The translations under genes were made by a program, and so were the position numbers. From Patescibacteria group bacterium (GTDB lineage Bacteria > Patescibacteria > Microgenomatia > Levybacterales > UBA12049): a DNA stretch of 23,445 nucleotides. Under the pieces are notes generated by a model. The model was given only the letters and a program-made list of their open reading frames with translations, was not told the DNA's origin and did no database searches. Every line of letters begins with the position of its first letter. The first letter of the stretch is position 1. Location: assembly GCA_023381035.1 (NCBI GenBank), contig JAMCTK010000063.1:1-23445 (forward strand), read 5' to 3'. Positions 5,984 through 13,980 of the stretch are shown in pieces.

Positions 5984-6943
5984 ATGAAACCGGAAATATC
6001 AGGAGAACAACTCAGAGAACTAAGGAAAAATTGGAGCGAACAGACTAAAAGGAAATTTGGAAACACGTTTCATTTTAGTCCTGATATTGCATCGGCTGAA
6101 AACATTGTAATTTATCCTAATGAGCCAACTTTAGTTCCTGTGAGTTTTCCAAAGGACATGCCACCTTTTATTGATTCCAACTTACTTGAAACCGGACTTG
6201 CAAGCTATGCACTGGATCACGCAGAAGGACATACAAGGAGCAGATTTGCACAGCTGGGACTAGAAGTTACCGAAAATCCAGGATTGTGGATTTCCAATAC
6301 GGGATTTGTCTCCGGAGAAAATATAGAGGCAAAAGTTATAGTCAAGAATTATTCCAAAAGACCAATCCTTTTGCCAGAGGGGACTGATTTTTTTAATTTA
6401 TATTTCTGGAATAAAAAGATCGCTATGAACAATGAATTAAGAGACATAATTGGTTCAAAAATTCAAATCTCCGGTATTGAAGGTCAGGATTGGAGATATT
6501 GGTATTGCATTGATGGCTATGGAGAAGATCTTTTAGCTGGAATTGAATTAAAAATAAATCCTGATTCAAGATCATGGATTCCTCCAAGTTCTGAGCCTAT
6601 GGTAATTTCCGGCTTGCAAGCTGAAAATCATAATAGGTCTGCAGTGGACGAATATCTTGAAAGTCCAATACCTCAAAGTGAAAAAAAGATTTTGTGGATT
6701 GCCGAAACTTCCTCAAGATTAAAGCTTAATGGTGTAACAGGAATTCTTTCTATGGCAGTTTCTCCTGCAGGCATGCCAATAAAGACACATGAGAATGGTG
6801 GTTTTCAAACTAACTCCGTAGTTCTTCAGGACGGAAATACAGATAGTCATATCAGAACGGAGATTTTCAGTGCAACATTAGAAGATCAAATACCTCAGCA
6901 TGTTTTAGTTCACTTTACAAAGCCATATAGTGTTAAGAAATAG
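5984..6943 (+). CDS. Two-lobed dCTP deaminase/dUTPase-like protein, probably non-catalytic
   Basis: This is a 319-residue protein. Its first half (about residues 70-150) follows the dCTP deaminase/dUTPase pattern: HTRSRFAQLGLEV corresponds to the usual RSSxARLGLxV, then comes a GFVSGENIEAKVIVKN strand, then ILLPEGTDFFNLYF in place of the PGxxIxQLxF motif. The second half (about 220-315) seems a degenerate repeat (ETSSRLKLNG, then IRTEIFS, then HVLVHF). The glutamate normally following the GHI(T/V)L strand appears replaced, so deamination is doubtful. A binding or regulatory role is inference. I chose ATG 5984 over ATG 5978 because it lies 8 nt after the -10 box, at the predicted transcript start. 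msrA begins 34 nt downstream. Confidence 0.5.
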   Translation: MKPEISGEQLRELRKNWSEQTKRKFGNTFHFSPDIASAENIVIYPNEPTLVPVSFPKDMPPFIDSNLLETGLASYALDHAEGHTRSRFAQLGLEVTENPGLWISNTGFVSGENIEAKVIVKNYSKRPILLPEGTDFFNLYFWNKKIAMNNELRDIIGSKIQISGIEGQDWRYWYCIDGYGEDLLAGIELKINPDSRSWIPPSSEPMVISGLQAENHNRSAVDEYLESPIPQSEKKILWIAETSSRLKLNGVTGILSMAVSPAGMPIKTHENGGFQTNSVVLQDGNTDSHIRTEIFSATLEDQIPQHVLVHFTKPYSVKK

Positions 6944-6965
6944 CTTCAGATTTGCTCAACGGGAG

Positions 6966-6971
6966 TATAAT
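6966..6971 (+). promoter_or_regulatory. -10 box of msrA
   Basis: TATAAT 6 nt before the ATG at 6978. No good -35 is seen. Confidence 0.55.
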
Positions 6972-6977
6972 TATGGT

Positions 6978-7532
6978 ATGGAAAACATCAAAACCATAGT
7001 GTTTGCAGGGGGTTGTTTTTGGTGCACGGAGGCAATTTTTAAAAGAATAAAAGGGGTTGTTTCTGTGATTTCAGGGTATGCTGGTGGAAAAACAAAAAAT
7101 CCTACTTATGAGGAGGTTTCAACGGGAGAAACAGGATATGCGGAAGCGGTGGAAATAAAGTTTGACCCCCGTATAATTTCTTTTGAAAAACTTCTTAAGA
7201 TTTTCTGGGCAACTCACGATCCGACCACTAAAAATAGACAGGGATCAGATGTAGGCACTCAATATAGATCAGCAATATTTTATCTTGATAAAGATCAAAA
7301 ACAAAAAGCAGAAGACTCAAAAAAAGAAATAGACAAATCCGGAAAATACAGAGATCCATCTGTGACTGAAATTTTTCCTCTTGATAGATTTTATACTGCC
7401 GAGGAGTATCATCAGAATTATTACGAAAACAATAAATATGTTAATCAATATTGCAGCCTGGTAATTGATCCAAAGATTACAAAACTTATTAAAGAGTTCA
7501 ATGGTGATTTAAAAGACGAATACATTAGATAA
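6978..7532 (+). CDS. msrA: Peptide methionine-(S)-sulfoxide reductase MsrA
   Basis: MsrA reduces the S-epimer of methionine sulfoxide in proteins and free methionine, using thioredoxin-type reductants in the cytoplasm. The protein has 184 residues. The active-site motif GCFWC lies at residues 12-16 with nucleophile C13, followed by the family blocks [46 protein letters not shown], and AEEYHQNYY. An in-frame ATG at 6930 exists, but its extra 16 residues overlap the previous gene and the family starts at MENIK. ATG 6978 is 6 nt after TATAAT (6966-6971), fixing the start. msrB follows 11 nt after the stop as one oxidative-repair unit. Confidence 0.95.
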   Translation: MENIKTIVFAGGCFWCTEAIFKRIKGVVSVISGYAGGKTKNPTYEEVSTGETGYAEAVEIKFDPRIISFEKLLKIFWATHDPTTKNRQGSDVGTQYRSAIFYLDKDQKQKAEDSKKEIDKSGKYRDPSVTEIFPLDRFYTAEEYHQNYYENNKYVNQYCSLVIDPKITKLIKEFNGDLKDEYIR

Positions 7533-7543
7533 ATTTAATATAC

Positions 7544-7939
7544 ATGGATAAAAGATTAATCGAAGAAAAAAAGAAAAAGTTAACAGAAGAACAATTTAAT
7601 ATTTGTTTTTTAAAAGGAACTGAGCCTCCATTTTCCGGAAAATATACAAATAACAAAGAACCTGGAATGTATAGCTGTGTTGTTTGCGGGACTCCTCTTT
7701 TTTCCTCTGACTCTAAGTTTGATTCCAAAACAGGCTGGCCGTCTTTTGATAAGCCGGTTGTGAATGAAAATATTGAAGCAAAAGACGATTATTCCCTGGG
7801 AATGCATAGAACTGAGGTTGTGTGTAGGACATGCGGAGCGCACCTGGGTCATGTCTTTGACGATGGACCCACAGAGACAACAGGAAAAAGATTTTGTATT
7901 AATTCCCTAGCTCTGGATTTTAAACCAAATAAAAAATAA
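7544..7939 (+). CDS. msrB: Peptide methionine-(R)-sulfoxide reductase MsrB
   Basis: MsrB reduces the R-epimer of methionine sulfoxide and complements MsrA. It has 131 residues and is a full-length single domain. The structural zinc site is complete (C45, C48 in CVVCG; C94, C97 in CRTCG). The KTGWPSF and [12 protein letters not shown] segments are present, and the catalytic cysteine is C118 in RFCINS. It sits 11 nt behind msrA and shares its promoter; no separate promoter or Shine-Dalgarno is evident. Confidence 0.95.
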   Translation: MDKRLIEEKKKKLTEEQFNICFLKGTEPPFSGKYTNNKEPGMYSCVVCGTPLFSSDSKFDSKTGWPSFDKPVVNENIEAKDDYSLGMHRTEVVCRTCGAHLGHVFDDGPTETTGKRFCINSLALDFKPNKK

Positions 7940-7961
7940 TTAGTCCTTGTTAAGAGTCCTC

Positions 7962-7990
7962 TAGACATTTCTACCTTCAAGGAGTATTAT
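7962..7990 (+). promoter_or_regulatory. Promoter of the orphan gene at 7997
   Basis: TAGACA (7962-7967), 17 bp, TATTAT (7985-7990), then ATG 6 nt later. Confidence 0.6.
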
Positions 7991-7996
7991 TTTGTC

Positions 7997-8395
7997 ATGG
8001 GAATAGAAGAGGCTGAAGGTGAAGTTTTGAACAGCGCAGAGACGCCAAGAGTTTACAAAGGTAATCTTTTCTACTATAGCGAACCTGGTGTTGCTAGAAG
8101 CGGGTTTACTCTCGATATTGGAGATCAAAGCGAACCAGCTTCATTTGAAAACCTCCGCTACCTGAAAAATGGAGACAGGCTAAAAATTATTTCTCCTGAT
8201 AATCCAAATGAATCAGCTTGGGAAGGCACAGTATCATTTGTCCCACTAGACCCGTCTGTTGAGCAAGAACCTGGAATTAGTAAAAACTTAACTCAGGAGG
8301 GAGTGGCTCCGGATCAGTGGAATAGTTTTTTTAGAGAAGGTCTTTCGGCAGTGTTAATTCCTGCTGCCGAGGTTAAAGCAGATCCTACTTCTTAA
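7997..8395 (+). CDS. Hypothetical protein, 132 residues
   Basis: I do not recognise this protein. It is acidic, soluble and has no signal peptide. A beta-rich central part (NLFYYSEPGVARSGFTLDIG, then LKNGDRLKIISPDNP) might be a small barrel, which is a guess. The start is supported by a good promoter whose -10 ends 6 nt before ATG. Its last 11 nt overlap the 3' end of the convergent rarA gene. Confidence 0.55.
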   Translation: MGIEEAEGEVLNSAETPRVYKGNLFYYSEPGVARSGFTLDIGDQSEPASFENLRYLKNGDRLKIISPDNPNESAWEGTVSFVPLDPSVEQEPGISKNLTQEGVAPDQWNSFFREGLSAVLIPAAEVKADPTS

Positions 8396-9596
8396 TATCT
8401 TCATAAAACTTCTTATTTTTTAATTTTTCCGGCAGAAATGACTGACCCTTAGTTGGTCCAACATATTTATCTGACCATTTATAGTCTTTAGCATAACCGA
8501 GTCCTTTCATTAGCTTTGTCGGTGCATTTCTTAGATGAAGAGGAACAGGTTCATTGGGAAATTCATAAACTGCTTGTTTTGCCTTTCCCATAGCATTTGG
8601 AACATCTCTGCTTTTTGGGGCTTTTGCCAGGTAGATTACAACATAAGCAAGAATTAATTGTGCTTCCGGCATTCCTATTTTATGAACAGATTCAAATGCT
8701 CCGTTTGCTTGTATTAGAGCTCCTCTATCAGCCATTCCAATATCTTCCGCGGCAAAAATTATCATTCTGCGGGCAATAAATTTTGGGTCTTCCCCATTTT
8801 CCAACATACGCATTAAGTAGTACAAAGCAGCATCCACATCACTTCCCCTCATAGATTTAATAAAAGCGCTGATTATATTGTAATGTTCATCTGCCTTTTT
8901 ATCGTAAAGCCCGGCAGATTTAGTTTGAAAAACATCCTGAACAGTTTTAGTTGAGATTTCCTTGTCTTTGTATGTTGTTACGGCAATTTCCAATGCGTTC
9001 AAGAGAATTCTGGCATCTCCTCCGCTGAGTCTAACTAAAAGTTCTTTTGCATCATCTTTTATGGACTTCTTATACTTTCCCAATCCCCTCTCTTTGTTTG
9101 TTAGTGCTCTATTCAGAATTTTTTGCATGTCTTGCATGCCCAATGCATTTAAAACTAAAATTTTAGAACGGGAAAGCAAAGCGCTAATTACCTCAAAGGA
9201 AGGGTTTTCCGTAGTTGCTCCAATTAAGGTTATTAATCCGGTTTCCACCTGTGGCAAAAGAGCATCTTGCTGAGCTTTATTCCATCTGTGTATTTCGTCA
9301 ATAAAAAGCAGGGTCTTAATATTTTTCTTTTGATTTTCCTCAGCTTTTTCAACAACTTTTAAAAGGTCGCCTTTCCCGGTAGTAACAGCTTCTAAATAGT
9401 GGAAATCCGCCTTTAACTCATTAGCAATTATTTGTGCAAGCGTTGTTTTTCCTGTTCCCGGAGGACCCCAGAAGATAATTGAAAAATCGGATTTTGCTTC
9501 AATCATTTTTCGGACAATTCCATTTTTACCTACTAAGTGGTCTTGTCCAACAAATTCATCCAAATTTTGAGGTCTAAGCCGATGTGCTAAATTCAT
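8385..9596 (-). CDS. rarA: Replication-associated recombination protein A (RarA/MgsA), AAA+ ATPase
   Basis: RarA is a clamp-loader-like AAA+ ATPase that acts at stalled replication forks. The 403-residue length is close to the family's usual size. Visible landmarks are the N-terminal [14 protein letters not shown], Walker [10 protein letters not shown] (44-52), Walker [15 protein letters not shown] (D100, E101), sensor 1 GATTENPSF, and the [14 protein letters not shown] segment of the lid. The C-terminal tetramerisation region includes [18 protein letters not shown] and [10 protein letters not shown]. The ATG lies 6 nt after an extended -10 (TGCTAAAAT, box 9608-9603), divergent from the deacetylase gene. 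The two promoters are only about 30 bp apart. Confidence 0.95.
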   Translation of the reverse strand: MNLAHRLRPQNLDEFVGQDHLVGKNGIVRKMIEAKSDFSIIFWGPPGTGKTTLAQIIANELKADFHYLEAVTTGKGDLLKVVEKAEENQKKNIKTLLFIDEIHRWNKAQQDALLPQVETGLITLIGATTENPSFEVISALLSRSKILVLNALGMQDMQKILNRALTNKERGLGKYKKSIKDDAKELLVRLSGGDARILLNALEIAVTTYKDKEISTKTVQDVFQTKSAGLYDKKADEHYNIISAFIKSMRGSDVDAALYYLMRMLENGEDPKFIARRMIIFAAEDIGMADRGALIQANGAFESVHKIGMPEAQLILAYVVIYLAKAPKSRDVPNAMGKAKQAVYEFPNEPVPLHLRNAPTKLMKGLGYAKDYKWSDKYVGPTKGQSFLPEKLKNKKFYEDIKK

Positions 9597-9602
9597 GGCC
9601 TT

Positions 9603-9645
9603 ATTTTAGCACTTTTTAATATACTTATCTGATCTTTGGTATAAT
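9603..9645. promoter_or_regulatory. Divergent promoter pair, rarA and polysaccharide deacetylase
   Basis: Minus strand: TGCTAAAAT (box 9608-9603), 6 nt before ATG 9596. Plus strand: TGGTATAAT (box 9640-9645), 8 nt before GTG 9654. Both are extended -10 boxes without strong -35 boxes. Confidence 0.6.
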
Positions 9646-9653
9646 TAGGTGTC

Positions 9654-10583
9654 GTGAAATCCCTTAAGCCAAATTTCATCGCAGGATTATTGTTTGGTCT
9701 GGTAATAACCTTTATTTCCCTTTATTTTATCAGTCCAAGACTTATTTCCGCAGGGAAAGAGCTTGAAAAACAATACATATCTCCCTATCTTAGTCTTCCC
9801 TATACAAATAATGTTGAGAGAGATGCCATAATTAAAAAAATTGCTCCCTATGTTATTCCTACTGATTCTTTAAAGCAGACTACAGATTCCACAACTGAGA
9901 AGATAAACCCGAATGACTACTGTGTTAATGTGCCTGTTCTTATGTATCACCATATACAGCCGGAGTCATTAGCCAAGGAAAAGGGGCAAACTGCCTTGAC
10001 TGTAGACAGCGGAGTTTTTGATCAGCAAATGGCATATTTAGTTTCTCAAGGATACACATCAATTTCGGCAGAACAATTGGCGAATGATTTAAAAAATCGT
10101 TCAGGATTACCTTCTAAGCCGATTGTAATAACAATGGACGATGGGTATAAGGATAATTTTACTTATGGCTTTCCAATTATTCAGAAGTATGGATTGACCG
10201 CAAACATTATGATAGCTACAGGGTTAATGGAAAATCCTGATTGGCTCTCCTGGAATGATTTAAAATCAATGGTAGATAGCGGCAGATTTTATGCATATAA
10301 CCATACTTGGTCTCATATTTCTTTAGCTGGTGCGTCAGAAGATAAAGTTAGGTCTGAAATTCAAACAGCTAGTAAGCAGCTTCAAGATCACTTAGGAAGA
10401 TCAGGAAATATCTTTACTTATCCATATGGTTCCCAAAACCAAAGAGTTATTGATATTTTGACACAGGATGGGTTTACAGCCGCTTTTTCTACAATTCCGG
10501 GGAGAATGCAATGTCAATCATTTATCTATGCTTTGCATAGAACAAGAGTTGGTAATGGTTCCCTTGCTTATTACGGTATCTAA
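9654..10583 (+). CDS. Membrane-anchored polysaccharide deacetylase (NodB/CE4 family)
   Basis: This family removes acetyl groups from N-acetylated sugars of the cell wall or surface glycans. Of 309 residues, a transmembrane anchor occupies 8-27 with the rest outside the cell. The catalytic domain starts near residue 92 with VPVLMYHHI. The metal/catalytic motifs are TMDDGY (D162, D163) and HTWSH (H217, H221), followed by FTYPYG. The start codon is GTG, 8 nt after an extended -10, predicting a leaderless GTG message. It converges on the Clp-like gene, with 8 nt between stops. The substrate is not defined by the sequence. Confidence 0.9.
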   Translation: MKSLKPNFIAGLLFGLVITFISLYFISPRLISAGKELEKQYISPYLSLPYTNNVERDAIIKKIAPYVIPTDSLKQTTDSTTEKINPNDYCVNVPVLMYHHIQPESLAKEKGQTALTVDSGVFDQQMAYLVSQGYTSISAEQLANDLKNRSGLPSKPIVITMDDGYKDNFTYGFPIIQKYGLTANIMIATGLMENPDWLSWNDLKSMVDSGRFYAYNHTWSHISLAGASEDKVRSEIQTASKQLQDHLGRSGNIFTYPYGSQNQRVIDILTQDGFTAAFSTIPGRMQCQSFIYALHRTRVGNGSLAYYGI

Positions 10584-10591
10584 GCAACTTC

Positions 10592-11785
10592 CTAAGTCCT
10601 TGCGCCTGCCAGTAAAATATGAGGCTTTAGATTGGTATAAGATTGATTGCTAGGAATTGAGTTGGGAGTTGGCGCAACGTCCGAAGTCCAAAATATTATT
10701 TCTCCGTCCTCAATATCTCCAACCAAAATTGCATTTCCTCTTAGTACACCTGAAACAATAATCTCCGATGCTCTTGACGTTAAATCCCCATCTATTATCC
10801 TGCCTATTTTTCTTGCTCCTTGTTCTCCTGATCCTACGGCCTTTTCAATTAAAAATTCTCTTAGTTCTTTTGTAACTGTAAGAATAACTCTTTTTTGAGT
10901 TTCGTTTAGATGTTCAAGATATTTGTCGAAAATCCTAACGTAGGAATCCATTCTTAGCTCATTGAACACTACTATATCACCAAATCTATCTATGAATTCA
11001 GGCATGCTTCCAAATTTTTTCCTTAATTCTTTCTTGCCTATTGTGGTAACTTCTTGAGTAGTGTTTTCTGGAGAAAACCCAAAAGGAATTCCGTTAGTTG
11101 CATCATAAATCTCTTTTGCGCCAACGTTTGAAGTAAATACTAGCCAGGAATTTCGGAAATTTAATGTTCCAATTTCTCCTCTTGGTAACAAGGGATTATC
11201 GCTTTTTATCGGCAATACTGTTGTTGCTTGTCCTTCGTCCATTACTGGTAGCAACCATCTCCATATTGATGGATCTGCTTTTTCAATCTCGTCAAAATCG
11301 ATAACCATTCCCTTATCTAGTTTTTCTGCATCGAAGAGCATGTTTTTGTCTCCATACCCAATGTATGAAGGATCTGATCCTGAAAGTTTTGTTATTGATT
11401 GAGGAAGGGCTAACTGGGAACAATCAATTCTCAAAAATCTGCTTTGCCAATCATTTCCATAAACTTGTTTTGACAAAGCTTTTGCTGTTTCTGTTTTTCC
11501 GACTCCAGTTGGGCCTAGAAATGCAATCGTAGATTTAGGTTTATTTGGGTTAGCAAATCCTGCCTTGGCTCTTACTATAGCTAAGGCTAGTTGTTCACAT
11601 GCAAGGTCTTGTCCAAAGATGTAATCTTTAATTTCTGATGCGATCTCTTCGATTACTCTTTCATTTGATTCGACTTTGCGAAAACCAGCGTTTCTAATTT
11701 CGTCGCTGGTTAGAGCGAGAACACTTGTTTTGCCTGGCCTGCTCTCTGGCCCACCTCCTGTTATTGTAGGATCTACGATTCCCAT
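10592..11785 (-). CDS. Single-ring Clp-type AAA+ ATPase (AAA-2 domain plus Clp C-terminal lid)
   Basis: This 397-residue protein contains only the second ATPase ring module of ClpA/B/C proteins. It has Walker A GPTGVGKT (91-98), pore-loop-like YIGYGD (141-146), Walker B VIDFDEIEKA (D165, E166), sensor 1 TSNVGA, the DRF arginine finger (R267), and a C-terminal GARKIGR lid motif. The Clp N-domain, first AAA module and middle coiled coil are absent; the first 50 residues are unlike a ClpX zinc domain. A PFGFS tripeptide-like site sits where ClpC carries its ClpP-binding loop, hinting at a protease partner, but no clpP gene is here. Such unfoldases thread substrates through the ring; the substrate is unknown. 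Confidence 0.8.
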   Translation of the reverse strand: MGIVDPTITGGGPESRPGKTSVLALTSDEIRNAGFRKVESNERVIEEIASEIKDYIFGQDLACEQLALAIVRAKAGFANPNKPKSTIAFLGPTGVGKTETAKALSKQVYGNDWQSRFLRIDCSQLALPQSITKLSGSDPSYIGYGDKNMLFDAEKLDKGMVIDFDEIEKADPSIWRWLLPVMDEGQATTVLPIKSDNPLLPRGEIGTLNFRNSWLVFTSNVGAKEIYDATNGIPFGFSPENTTQEVTTIGKKELRKKFGSMPEFIDRFGDIVVFNELRMDSYVRIFDKYLEHLNETQKRVILTVTKELREFLIEKAVGSGEQGARKIGRIIDGDLTSRASEIIVSGVLRGNAILVGDIEDGEIIFWTSDVAPTPNSIPSNQSYTNLKPHILLAGART

Positions 11786-11793
11786 AGGTTAAT

Positions 11794-11822
11794 GTTTTAT
11801 ATTCTTTTAATTATTTTGTCAA
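11794..11822 (-). promoter_or_regulatory. Promoter of the Clp-type ATPase gene
   Basis: On the minus strand TTGACA (11822-11817), 17 bp, TAAAAC (11799-11794), then ATG 8 nt later. Confidence 0.55.
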
Positions 11823-11910
11823 GATTGAATATGATATGTTGTTCAGGCTGAAATACTTTGTCGTATTTTGTTCTCTTTTCTTTCGGATATTTTTCTACTA
11901 ATATGGTCTT

Positions 11911-13146
11911 ATGGCTGCCAAAATAATTCTCCATATAGACTTTGATTCCTTCTTTGCTAGCGTTGAGCAGCAATATCGTCCGGAAGTGCGTAACAAGCCA
12001 ATGGGAGTTACTGCTGCCAATAGTAGAACTTGCATAATTGCCTCTAGCCGGGAAGCAAAACGTTTGGGTATAAAAACAGGATCTAGAAGCTATGAGGCTT
12101 TAAAAACTTGTCCCGAATTAATACTAGTTGCTGCGGATTTTAATAAATATTTTGATATCTCCAAAAAGTTTTTGGATATTTGCAAAGACTACTCCCCTTT
12201 TACCGAATTATTTTCCATAGACGAAGTTTTTATGGATGTAACTTTAACCGTAAATTTATTTGGTGGAACATCAAACCTTGTAAAAATAATAAAAGGAAGG
12301 ATTAGAGATGAAATCGGTGAATATATAACTGCTTCTTTCGGGATTTCCCATAATAAGCTTTTAGCCAAACTTGCTTCAGGACTTAATAAGCCCAACGGAC
12401 TAGCTGAAATAAAACAGGAAGATATCGTAAAGATTTACAAAACATTAGAGTTAACGGATATTTGCGGAATAGGAGAAAGAATTAGAAGAAGACTAAATGA
12501 CATTGGGATTAATAATTTAATTCAGCTTCGCAATGCATCTCTAGACCTTTTAGTTAGAGAGTTTGGAAATATTGAGGGTCATTTTCTTAAAAGTATTGGT
12601 TTAGGAATAGATGAAAGCGAGGTTATTCCTTACACTCAACCTCAGGAGGTAAAATCTGTCGGTAGAAGCTATTGTCTTCCCAGAAATGAATCAGACAAAA
12701 GAATAGTTTTACAAAATCTTTATGAACTATGTGAGGAAGTAGGAATTAAACTCAGAAGACTGGGTAAGAAAGGAAAAACAATTGGTTTAGGTTTAAACGG
12801 CTCAAGCTATGTTCGAGCGAGGAAAACTTTTAAAGAATATGCTGATTCGGGAAGTGAAATTTACAATCTGGCATTTTCTCTAATAGAAGAAGATTTTAAA
12901 AATCAGAAATATGTTAGGCAGATTCATATTTGGGTATCTAGTCTTGAAGACAAGCAAAAACTAACTTTGTCCCTTTTTGACATGGAGGATAAAAAAGACA
13001 AAATTACAAGCACAATCGATAAGCTTAATGATAAATTCGGAGATCACACAATAAGAAACGGTTTTTTATTATATGCGGATAAACTTACGACTGTTCCTAA
13101 CGGATATCTTGCCGACAGATATGAAAGATCTAAGCTTGCCCAGTAA
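11911..13146 (+). CDS. dinB: DNA polymerase IV (Y-family, DinB)
   Basis: This is a translesion DNA polymerase of 411 residues, slightly longer than typical DinB. The palm motif HIDFDSFFASVE holds D10. The SIDE motif (FSIDEVFMDVT) gives D104 and E105, completing the metal triad. GISHNKLLAKLASGLNKPNG marks the conserved finger/palm segment, an ICGIGERIRRRL helix-hairpin-helix lies near residue 190, and a little-finger domain extends from about 250. ATG 11911 follows TAATAT (11899-11904) by 6 nt. The last 17 nt overlap the convergent nuclease gene. There is no SOS box that I can recognise. Confidence 0.93.
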   Translation: MAAKIILHIDFDSFFASVEQQYRPEVRNKPMGVTAANSRTCIIASSREAKRLGIKTGSRSYEALKTCPELILVAADFNKYFDISKKFLDICKDYSPFTELFSIDEVFMDVTLTVNLFGGTSNLVKIIKGRIRDEIGEYITASFGISHNKLLAKLASGLNKPNGLAEIKQEDIVKIYKTLELTDICGIGERIRRRLNDIGINNLIQLRNASLDLLVREFGNIEGHFLKSIGLGIDESEVIPYTQPQEVKSVGRSYCLPRNESDKRIVLQNLYELCEEVGIKLRRLGKKGKTIGLGLNGSSYVRARKTFKEYADSGSEIYNLAFSLIEEDFKNQKYVRQIHIWVSSLEDKQKLTLSLFDMEDKKDKITSTIDKLNDKFGDHTIRNGFLLYADKLTTVPNGYLADRYERSKLAQ

Positions 13147-13948
13147 TCTCTCCGTTGCAAATACTTCTCGCTTCCTCAACTACCTCTGCTTTTTTATCTG
13201 AAGGAATATTTAAAACGTCTAGAATTGAGCTTTTTTCATAAACATTTTTGCAAAGTACGCTGCCTTGTTGCATTAACATTTGCTTTTGAGATTGGGATAA
13301 ACTGGATAAAGCAGTAATAGGATGGAGTTTCCATTTCTCGACCAAATCTCTTATGCCTTCGTTCTCGGGATAGCTCCAACTAATAACCTTCATTCCTGAG
13401 CATTGCGCGAATGACACAGCATCGATTGACACTTTAGTGTTAGTAACGATCCAAGCTTCATCTAAGCCATAGCGGTCTTTAACATCCTCAAATCTTGATT
13501 TTGTGTACAAAGAAACATGAAGCTCTGTTTTTATTCCAACATCATTGTGAAACTTTGCTTCAATCATAATTTTTTTGCCTTCTTTTTCGGCAAGAACATC
13601 AACTTCATGTTGGACACATTTACCGGAAAGTATGGAACCGACCTCTGTTTTGTAGCCTTCTAATTTTAATATTTCAGAAACGTAGCCTTCGAAAGGAAAT
13701 CCGGTTGGACCCAGCTCCATGATGGCTCTTTTGAGACTGTACTTTGCTTTACTTGGTGTTGGTCCGAGATATTCGGTAACGTAGGTATAAATCTCTGATG
13801 TAGGGATATTGTCGTATAATCTTCTTTTAACGTGGTTTAATATTTCCTCTGCAACTTCTTTGCTAATACCTGCTCTTAAGATGGAGTCTCTTACTTTGGA
13901 ATCGCTAAATGGTTCTACTTCGCCGTTGGCTTTTCTAACGTTAACCAT
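13130..13948 (-). CDS. ATP-cone domain fused to PD-(D/E)XK (Mrr-like) nuclease
   Basis: This is a 272-residue protein of three parts. Residues 1-85 form an ATP-cone (VNVRKANGEVEPFSDSKVRDSI, later YSLKRAIMELGP), the nucleotide-sensing module best known from ribonucleotide reductases and NrdR. Residues about 86-190 form a restriction-endonuclease-like core with H114-E-V-D117 and E130-A-K132 (D-ExK metal site), then a VTNT strand. The C-terminus (about 205-272) is helical and may bind DNA. The natural inference is a nuclease gated by ATP or dATP level. A TATAAT (13967-13962, minus strand) lies 13 nt before the ATG, so the leader is only a few nt. No methylase neighbour is present, so a classical restriction-modification role is not supported. 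Confidence 0.8.
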   Translation of the reverse strand: MVNVRKANGEVEPFSDSKVRDSILRAGISKEVAEEILNHVKRRLYDNIPTSEIYTYVTEYLGPTPSKAKYSLKRAIMELGPTGFPFEGYVSEILKLEGYKTEVGSILSGKCVQHEVDVLAEKEGKKIMIEAKFHNDVGIKTELHVSLYTKSRFEDVKDRYGLDEAWIVTNTKVSIDAVSFAQCSGMKVISWSYPENEGIRDLVEKWKLHPITALSSLSQSQKQMLMQQGSVLCKNVYEKSSILDVLNIPSDKKAEVVEEARSICNGEITGQA

Positions 13949-13980
13949 ACATTGATTCTAGATTATATTGGCACTCAATT

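Noticed and set aside
5851..6066. Antisense 71-residue hydrophobic ORF over the divergent promoter
   Set aside because: It overlaps the 5' end of the deaminase-like gene and its promoter; low-complexity AT-rich coding appearance.
6930..6977. N-terminal extension of MsrA from ATG 6930
   Set aside because: It overlaps the previous gene, is not family-like, and would place the -10 box inside the coding region. ATG 6978 fits better.
13130..13948. Ribonucleotide reductase repressor NrdR
   Set aside because: The ATP-cone is present, but the zinc ribbon of NrdR is absent and a nuclease core follows instead.
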